A DNA stretch of 64,000 bases, taken from Alligator mississippiensis. Taxonomy: Eukaryota; Chordata; Crocodylia; Alligatoridae. The position numbers and the translations under genes were made by a program. The DNA lies in contig NC_081830.1 of assembly GCF_030867095.1 (NCBI RefSeq), positions 33,525,832 through 33,589,831 of the forward strand, read 5' to 3'. The first letter of the stretch is position 1. Every line of letters begins with the position of its first letter. The notes under the pieces are model-generated. The model was not told where the DNA came from, did no database searches, and saw only the letters and a list, made by a program, of their open reading frames with translations. Positions 56,981 to 64,000 of this stretch are shown here, piece by piece.

Positions 56981-58902
56981 GAGGAGCTGTAAGTAGGCCA
57001 GGAGGGCCTAAGCTGGGGGAAGCCAGCAGAACTGATTAGAAAGGCACTTAGCTGCCTTTGACTGTGGTTTTCCTTTGTGTTGGTGTTTAGTCTGTGAGGC
57101 ATGAGAGTGGCTGAAAAGGAGGGGGACCCCTGCAGATATCACACAGAGGCTTAGATTAGTGTTGAATGGGTGGGCTGTCAGAGCCCCTGTGAACTGACCA
57201 GGCTGATTAGGGCACTCAGGACAGCCATTCTGGTTCTTTGGAAGCAACCTCCCACAGTTGTTATAACAAAGGTATGGCAGATGAGGACAGGGAGTGAGAC
57301 CAGAGTGGAAGGGGTGGGATTAGGGTGGCCCAAGGAGGTGCCACTCCCACCACTTGTGGCAGGTCCCATTACAAAGGCAAACTATAATTGCCTGCTTTGA
57401 AGGGTAACTACAAATTGCTTACTGCTGGATAAATCTGGGTTCATGCATACATCTATACTGGGACCTGGGTTGCGAGAGGCATCTTGGGGAGCTCCAACTG
57501 CTTGCTCAGATGCTTGAGGATATAAAGGTAAGAGCTGTGGTCCCCACAAACAACTCATACCTGTATGTGGGATGGGGCTGCAGTTTTGCTGTGGCATGAG
57601 ACTCAACCAGCTCACTTGTGCAAGAACTCTACTTCTTCTCATCTCAGAGCTGCGAGTTGGGAAGCCTCCAGTTCACCTTGCCAATTGCTGCCTGATTGTG
57701 TTTATTAATACTGATTGTGAAGCTCTGGCAAAGATGCTGGCCATCAGGCCTGAGGGAACCATGCCAAATCTGGTGCATCCCAACCAGATGGGCCTTATTA
57801 AGAGATGCCAAGCTGCTAACAACACCTGACAGTTCTTTGACTCACTTCCCTTCTCTCATCATGATCTGACTAAGGCAGCCTTTGGAAGCAAAGGCAACTT
57901 TGGGAAAGGGGGCGTTGGTACCACTCATTTGGTTGCATTGAAAGTGGTCTGATATTCTGCTCGACTTTTTTCCCTCTCAGTGGAAAGGGAGTGTTTGTTA
58001 ATGATGTGATTTGACTTGACCCAAATCACAATTAATGCTGCCTGCTCTTGCTTTCTGAGGCTTGTTTGGCTTACAAGCTGTTTCTGGTAGTCATAAAGAG
58101 CAACGATGCTACCAGCAAGCAGGAGTAAAGAAAGCTTCTATAAGCAAGCAACTGATGGCTGCTCTATCCTCAGCCTTGACATTTGTGTGACATTTGTGAT
58201 TTTTAATATGGAGGCCAAGTTTGGGGGTTAAGAAAGAATTTACCTCCCTGCCAGTCAGATTGGCACAGACTGGGGGAATTGCCTTCATCTGTAGTGTGGG
58301 GCATGGTTCTGTTTCAAGGATCTTCTGAAACTACAGTAACCAATTATTTCCCTGCCATTGCAGTGTCAAGGCACTGGTAGCACCCTCATCACCTTTGGTT
58401 TTACCTGTGGCACACTGTTGGAAGTTCTGGGTGTTTTGGTTTCACTCTGTCATTGAGTGAGGTTTTTGCAGCAGTGATAATGGGTCAGCAACCACATGCA
58501 AATGCAAGGGACTAGACTTGGAGAACATCTCGATCCCAGGACCATTGGCTTCATTAAGAACCAATCTTCTTCTTGTAAATCAATCTCTGCTTCACAAGCT
58601 GGCTGCTTGGTTTGGCCTGTATTTGGCACCCCAGTTGAGAAAAGCCTATAGGTTTATGCCTGGATTTAAGCCTGTGCTTAAGTGCCATTGAATTTTTAAC
58701 AGGACTCAGAAACATACTCAAGTACCATCCTGAACAGGGATGGATTCTGGAGAAGGTGAGATGAAGTCAGTGGATCTGTGTCCCAGTGGGGCTTACATTC
58801 TACCCTAGCATGTGTGTGACAGCTGAAAATTATGTCTGTGTGATAAAGGTGCTTGCTGAAGGCTCTGTGAGGATTAGGCCAGGTGTCTTTTGTCATTTGT
58901 AT
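56981..58902. other. Unassigned sequence
   Basis: Nothing recognised. Confidence 0.4.
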
Positions 58903-59529
58903 TGTAAGCTGTATGTTGTCGCTAAGAGCCTAATTAAAGTCAAAGATTAGTGAGGCCTTATATGTAGTGAGGCCTAGTAAATTTAGCAAGACCTTGTAGA
59001 AGTAGTAGTAGGCCTTGTGATGTAGTCAAAATTAACCTTATCAGAAGAATGCAAAGGCTTGTACTGCTATTGGTCAGTCCTAAGGAAAGTTTGTAGTGGG
59101 AGAATCTGAATGGCTGTAAATTATCAGCATAGCTCAGAAGTTATAAATTGGCTAGCACATCTGGAAATCATTAGAAGGAAGATGCAGCAGTGTGAGAGAA
59201 GCTACTGATTAAAAATTAGCTGCTGACCTGGATTTAGTGGGCCTGTAGATCTTGAGGAGCCCGAGGACTGAATACCAGGGTCCTTTCCGGTACCCCTTAG
59301 ACAGCGCAGATCAGGGACACCTGACTTCACTGAGCTTTATAGGAGAGGAACTTGTCATACATCAGGCATCAGAGGAGACTGCCGATAAGTTGCAGACATG
59401 AATTGTTATTGTCTGTCATTGCTGTTTTATACTACACGTAGTTGTGTTTTTGTTAAGTCAGTAAACCTTTCTTGCCTTTTACTCCTGACCACACTCTCAA
59501 TCCCGAACCCTCTGCTGGCGGCTGGGACA
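58903..59529 (+). mobile_element. LTR-like unit
   Basis: From tgtaagctgtatgttgtc, it has a ttataaattgg TATA-like site (about 59142). A cagtaaacctttcttgcc stretch (59460) follows, with a tgaccacactctcaatcccg C-rich end. This order is that of U3, R and U5 of a retroviral LTR. I found no inverted ends or TSD, so the boundaries are guesses. Confidence 0.4.
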
Positions 59530-59640
59530 TGGGCATGGGCATGCATCCAAATGTTTCTTAAAAGAGTCCAGAGTAAGTGTTTGTACCACCTCTGGAGGAA
59601 GTTTATTCCAGGCCCTAGGGGTTTGGACAGTAGAGTTTTT
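59530..59640 (-). repeat. CR1-type LINE fragment, minus strand
   Basis: Minus translation gives RAWNKLPPEVVQTLTLDSFK followed by KHLDA, the usual C-terminal block of a CR1-group ORF2. It meets the next CR1 fragment head-to-head. Confidence 0.65.
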
Positions 59641-60200
59641 CCTTATGTGCAGTTCAGGAAGAATTTTCTCACTAGGAGGGTAGTAAAGCACTGGAACAGG
59701 TTACCCAGAGAGGTGGTGGACTTTCCATCCTTGGAAGCTTTTTTTTTTTAAAACTAAGCTAGACAAAGCTTTGGCTGGGATGAATTAGTTGGGGATGGTT
59801 CTGCTTTGAGCAGGATCTTGGACTAGATCAGTGTTTTTTCAACCCATGGGTTGCAACCCAAAAGTGGGTCACAAGAAGATATGAAAGGGTCATGAACAAA
59901 CTTTTAAAAATGGATTGACAAACTTAAAGAAAAACCAACAGGATTCTCCTTTAAAGGAGAAAAATGGTAGAAACTGGGGCCCTGTCATGTGTCATTTCTG
60001 CTGCCGCCCCACGCACCCACTCCCTGCCCTGCAGGCCAGGATCTGGGGATGGAAGGGCAGTGGGTTAGGAGTGAGGGGGACTGGCCATCAATGTTTACAA
60101 ATGGGTCATGGTACAAAAAAGGCTGAGAACCACTGGACTAGATGTGACCTCCTGAGGACCCTGCCAACCCTAATTTTCTATGATTGTATGATGATCCATT
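59641..60200 (+). repeat. CR1 LINE 3' fragment interrupted by a hAT MITE
   Basis: Plus translation gives FRKNFLTRRVVKHWNRLPRE and EVVDFPSLEAF. It then runs through ctgctttgagcaggatcttg to 59828, and resumes at 60136 with gactagatgtgacctcctga and a ctatgattgtatgatg tail. Confidence 0.85.
59829..60135. mobile_element. hAT-type MITE (307 bp) inside CR1, perfect 8-bp TSD
   Basis: Ends cagtgttttttcaaccc and ggctgagaaccactg form inverted repeats. The 8-mer gactagat is exactly duplicated at 59821-59828 and 60136-60143, and CR1 is continuous once the element is removed. The interior has gggtcacaaga and gggtcatgg repeats. A related fragment (tgtgacccatgggttgagaa) follows at 60236-60262. Confidence 0.9.
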
Positions 60201-60262
60201 TTCAAAGTTTGTCTGTGACCCTCTCATATATTCTTGTGACCCATGGGTTGAGAAATGCTGGC
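60201..60262 (-). repeat. hAT MITE fragment
   Basis: The text cttgtgacccatgggttgag followed by aaatgctgg is the reverse complement of the left end of the 59829 element (tttttcaacccatgggttgc, then aaccc). Confidence 0.6.
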
Positions 60263-60420
60263 TTAAAGGACAGTCCAATATGTGAGTGTGGTGATACACC
60301 ACTGACTGTTGACCACCTTCTCATGTGTGCAGTGCATCCAGGATGAGGACCTGGCAAATATCAACAATAAAGCAATCATGTGGCTCCACCACATTACCAA
60401 TGTGTAGAGAAGGATGTATG
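60263..60420 (+). pseudogene. LINE ORF2 C-terminal fragment with Cys/His motif
   Basis: Plus translation gives LKDSPICECGDTPLTVDHLL, MCAVHPG, then after a stop DLANINNKAIMWLHHI. The C-x-C-x(8)-H-x(4)-C pattern plus the trailing helix resembles the C-terminal zinc knuckle of non-LTR retrotransposons. It is short and diverged, and not assigned to a family. Confidence 0.45.
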
Positions 60421-61042
60421 TTGCATCAGCTGCAATAGGAACCAGGCTCAGCATTTTGCCTCTCTTCACCCCTAAGGCTAGGGTTTCAAATTGAGCTGCA
60501 GCTACTCTCTCCTCCCAGAGTTTGGATTTATGGGGATGGATAGATGTACGTGGGTATGTTAAGTGCGAGAGACTACGTGCGTCTCTACAAAGCATAACTC
60601 AAGAGCGTTTATTTGATGCAGTGATGACTCTGACTCTGCAGAGAGCCCTAAACAATAGCAGTGAAGTGTGGACTGACTCACTGCCCCAGTGCAGGATGAC
60701 TTCAGATGTCAGCGCTGCGTAGCAATTTCATTGCTCAGAAAATAGAAGAAATACAAGGAAAAATGATCTGATCCGTCTTAAGATAAATTTCAGCTTGGCT
60801 TATTAGGTGCCTCCAATTTAGGCTTTACATTTTAAAGCATATTTCATGTCTGGCCCTGGGGTCAGAGGACATGACTCAGAGGAGCTTAGGCTCTCTCTCT
60901 ATTCAGACAACTGGGCAGCTGATCACATGTAAAGGGTGGCTCAGGGTATGGGTAGGCGCACATGTAAAATGCTTCAAATTCTGCCTGTATTTGAAGAGCT
61001 TTTACTTATAGTGTACAGATGTACATTCTTCTCCAGCTACAT
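60421..61042. other. Unassigned sequence
   Basis: Nothing firm. It may hold more of the LINE 3' region. Confidence 0.35.
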
Positions 61043-61313
61043 CAGTGATTCTCAGCCAGGATGCTATGGGACACCTTGAGATCCATTCAAGGGTGCCCTA
61101 GGTGTCATGCAGTGTTATCACTGCTAGGCCTGCATATAGGGTTCATGAGCCGAATCCGCAGCATTAAAACTACTTTGACTTGTTGTGGGCTTTGAGTTCT
61201 TTGCAAGAGAAGGATGGCTCTAGTAGATTTTTGTAGTCAAGAGAACAAGTGAAAACCAAGAGCTGGCATTTTTCTGAGGGATGCCTTGAGTCTGAAAAGG
61301 TTGAGAACCACTG
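61043..61313. mobile_element. hAT-type MITE, inverted copy of the 20785 family
   Basis: Ends cagtgattctcagcc and ggttgagaaccactg form inverted repeats. The body carries ttttctgagggatgccttga followed by gtctgaaaagg, the reverse of the 55591 copy. Flanks agctacat and agctaacc share five bases. Confidence 0.75.
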
Positions 61314-61589
61314 AGCTAACCCTCTCAAATTTTGCCAGAGTCAATGCTCTGTGCTACTTCGCATCTGGGGGGACTGCAGCAGGGATCCCAGTAGTCCTTT
61401 TGGCTGCCATTCAGAGGCTTCTGAGAAGAGTAATCTTGAGTGTTGAGCTCCAGCCACCAAATCGAGTCTGGAGGAAAGGCTTGGTACAGGGTACGTCAGA
61501 ACTGAACATCCCTACCTGGAGCTTAGGACTCCATCTCAGAGCTACCGTACTGGCCATTGCCATCCATGAGGAACCAGAATCGGGGGGAG

Positions 61590-61760
61590 ATCCATGAGGC
61601 AGTCACTGAACAGCCTAGAGTCGGGAGCAGTTGCCCAGGAAATGGGAGACCTGGGTTTTAGGCCTGCCTTGGTGATTGTGAACCCATATCTCCCACTTCC
61701 AGGAGAATAACCTGATCCCCATTCTGTGGAATAGGCTGGATGGAGGAATGAGGCAGCAGA
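61590..61760 (+). repeat. tRNA-derived SINE remnant
   Basis: Agttgcccaggaaatgggag precedes acctgggttttaggcctgcc, equivalent to the head between A and B boxes in the 36780 copy. The downstream gtgaacccatatctcccact also occurs at 35930. Confidence 0.5.
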
Positions 61761-61929
61761 TAGCACAGGATTCAAGGTGCCATGAGCAAGCCAGAGGGAG
61801 CATGACTTTAACTCAGTAAAGAAGGTACCTCTACTGGGGTGGAGGGAGAGGGGTCCTGACTTCTGGTCCCTGCTTCAAGGAACTTGCAAACTTTATATGA
61901 GGCAGACGTTGGCTAAAAACAGAAACGAG

Positions 61930-62220
61930 CAGGGCCTGAAGCTCAGGACTCCCCATTCGCAGCTGAGTGTCCCAACCACTAGGCTACAGAGGTAGGCTTC
62001 TTTGGTATGTTCTTCTGTCCTATGCCTCTTGCATTCCGGGCTGCCCAGAGGAGTGCAGCGTTCTACAGGAGTGCAAAGTTCCTGGCCAGCCTACCCTATA
62101 GCTTGGTGCCAAATGTACCTTTGGGGTGGCAGCAATAGTAGGTTTGATTGCCCTCAGACTTGTGAAGAGGGGAGCCTTGAAACCTGGTCTCCCACTTACT
62201 AGGTGAGTAGCCTGTAGACT
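61930..62220 (-). repeat. Two tRNA-derived SINE remnants, minus strand
   Basis: On the minus strand, tagcctagtggttgggacac (about 61990) leads to gagcttcaggccc. Also ctagtaagtgggagaccagg (about 62190) leads to tttcaaggctcc. Both are A-box/B-box-like pairs at tRNA spacing. Confidence 0.5.
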
Positions 62221-62539
62221 AGTACACAAAACTGGGTAACATTGCCTGTGCCCCCACTAGTGTGTTTGAGTGAAAGTAGCCAGTACTTTGTATTCAACTC
62301 AGTGGTTTTGGTACAGAGCTACTGGATAGGCTCTTCCAGGGACCAAGGGGAGAGTTAGGTGCCTTGCTGCTCAGACTGGGGATGTGCAGAAGCCTCTGCT
62401 CGGGTCCTCTTTACAGTTCAGTAGTCTGGATCTGGCTCATAGCTAAATTTGGGGGTTTGTGTGCATGTGTTTTTTGTTTTTTCTTTTCTTTTAGCGGCAA
62501 AGAACAATGATAGAAGCCTTCCTTTCCTCTTTAGATGGA

Positions 62540-62652
62540 CACTGGGTCAGGATAGTTTAGTTGAGGATGGTTCTGCCTTGAGAAATGAAGTCATCCTGTC
62601 CAGCTTCTCTGAGGCCCTTTCCAGCCCTGTTACTTTTCTGTGATTCTGTATT
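62540..62652 (+). repeat. CR1 LINE 3' tail
   Basis: It has gaggatggttctgccttgag, then gaggccctttccagccctgt, ending in ctgtgattctgta. Confidence 0.6.
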
Positions 62653-63320
62653 TTGATGCAGTACTGCTTGTCTATAACAAATGTGAAAAGCCCTTTTCCC
62701 CAGCACACAGCTGGTTCCAAACAGCAAGGTAGTATTTTTTTATTTTTTTTTCTTCAAAATGCCAACTGATTCTTTGCAGAAAAAAACACTCTCTTTCAGC
62801 TCTCCCCACCCCCCTCGGGATCATACTACAAGCGGTTCTTTGACTGTTACTAGCTGCCTTCATGTACTTCCCTGGTTCCTTCCACTGCTCTCAAACTTGG
62901 CATCAAACAATTCTTAGCCCCCTGGCACTTGCATTCAGATACTATTGAAACCTTGTCCTCACATAGCTCAACTTCTGACTGGCTTTGTCTGTGGCTTTGC
63001 TTTTGGCTGGTAGTTTCTCCACTGTTTCAGCTGTCTATGCTGTACTCAACTGCTTTTTAAAGTAATCCCAAATGTGTGGGGTGGGGGGGGGGGCTCTTAT
63101 GTCCACTGGATTCAGCGAGGTTCTACTCCACCTTCAGTGAAACATGGGAATCGGTGTGGTCTGCCTGGAGTGACTGCTCATCACGGCAACAGGAGTAGGT
63201 GGGCTTGGACCTTATCCCCCTATTAAGTTTTCTTCACCAAGATTGGAGCAGAGCCCAGTGGGACATTTGAGCCATGCTAAAGTAGAGTCAGAACCCCTGG
63301 GCTTGGTCCTGGGAGGGGAG

Positions 63321-63553
63321 CGGATGCTCAACGTTTTCAGCCCTGCGGGCTTGATGAATGGTGGGGCTGGCTTGCAGATCAGATCCTGTGGGTGGGGTCA
63401 GTTCACAGGCTAGATGTAGTGTGGGGGCAGGCTACAGGTATGGTCTCGCCTGCTGGATGAGGCCATGGAGCATCCCTGTATGCCAGCTTGACTCTGCGCT
63501 GGGCGTGTGGGACCATGTCATCCAACCCACAGGCTGGAGGCTGAGCATCACAG
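63321..63553. repeat. Possible hAT MITE
   Basis: The left cggatgctcaacgttttcag, then ccctgcgggc, and the right acccacaggctggaggctga, then gcatcac, are inverted in part (gctcaac against gctgagc, cctgcggg against cccacagg). No TSD was found. Confidence 0.45.
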
Positions 63554-64000
63554 ATCTAGGACGTCTGCTGAGGACAGGGGCTCATATTTTTGGGGGAGTG
63601 ACTGGATGCAGATCCTAAGCTGGAACTGTAAAGAAACTACTTTTTTTTTCTTCCCTCATAATTCCAGCCTTGCTTTTATCTGTGCTGACAATGACCTCTA
63701 GGGAGCTGCAGAAGCAGCTGCTGTAATGGTATGTGAGGAAACTGCTGTTCCCAGACATGGTGCCACTTTCAAAGAAGCCCAGCCCAACCCAGCCCAGCCC
63801 AGACATGCTTTCTGAGCTGCATCTGACTCTATGGAGCAGAGCTGGCTTTGTTATGTAGTGAGCTGGGCTTGCTGGAGTGGAGTCTGTCCAGCGCTGACCA
63901 GAGGGGCTGCTGTTGACCCGTGTTGCCTTTGCTTGCCTGAACCTGCGCAGATCTCGGTAGCTGCTGTTTCTCTGAGCTTTCTCTTTTGTAAGAGTCTGTA
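63554..64000. other. Unassigned; short tandem at 63779
   Basis: There is a tandem of cccagccc/aaccc units at 63777-63803. Otherwise nothing is recognised. Confidence 0.4.

Noticed and set aside
1..64000. Prokaryotic operons, CRISPR arrays, phage or plasmid modules
   Set aside because: Frames are short and stop-rich, and all recognisable proteins are eukaryotic retroelement remnants. Microsatellites and splice-like signals also indicate vertebrate nuclear DNA.

Overview
This is vertebrate nuclear DNA with no complete host protein-coding gene. It reads as intron or intergenic sequence filled with transposable-element relics. The mix is dominated by CR1 LINE copies. It also holds Penelope-like, hAT and Tigger-like elements, LTRs, MIR-like and tRNA-derived SINEs, and a second LINE with a C-terminal zinc knuckle. 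That mix fits a sauropsid, most likely a crocodilian, with a turtle as the alternative. This is a judgement from repeat content, not a database match.

Layout. 1-9.8 kb is mostly unassigned. It carries one convincing candidate microexon (1798-1839, 42 nt, open frame, good splice sites), a weaker 72-nt candidate exon (4002-4073), a MIR-like SINE, two CR1 tails and a hAT MITE. From 9.8 to 18.1 kb lies a stack: one old, near full-length minus-strand CR1 with ORF1 esterase and ORF2 endonuclease/RT. It is interrupted by a hAT MITE (10235-10530), a younger plus-strand CR1 (12182-14293) and a solo LTR (14358-15849, TSD GTTAG). Taking the inserts out restores continuity of the old CR1. From 18.2 to 29 kb there are CR1 tails, a hAT MITE with a Tigger-like MITE inside it, a CpG-rich minus-strand LTR-like unit with three E2F-like sites spaced 73 bp apart, and a MEF2/E-box/GATA motif cluster.

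29.1-31.2 kb is a decayed minus-strand LINE with a YADD box. 37.0-39.8 kb is a Penelope-like element (RT and GIY-YIG remnants) split by an LTR (TSD GATAG), which is itself split by a foldback MITE with a 10-bp TSD. 42.4-48.5 kb holds a second copy of the 14.4-kb LTR family, a cluster of perfect palindromes, a CR1 tail and a ~490-bp imperfect palindrome. 48.8-49.9 kb and 58.9-59.5 kb are further LTR-like units. The right end has CR1 fragments (one pair joined head-to-head), more hAT MITEs and tRNA-derived SINE remnants.

The elements do not work together as a pathway. Their nesting gives relative ages. No autonomous element looks fully intact; the closest is the young CR1, whose ORF2 has one visible stop codon and one 1-nt indel. 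I found no bacterial genes, CRISPR arrays, or rRNA or tRNA genes, and nothing I would call a new biological system. The best leads are the microexon, the 73-bp E2F-site array, the foldback elements and the shared CTAGA target preference of the hAT copies.
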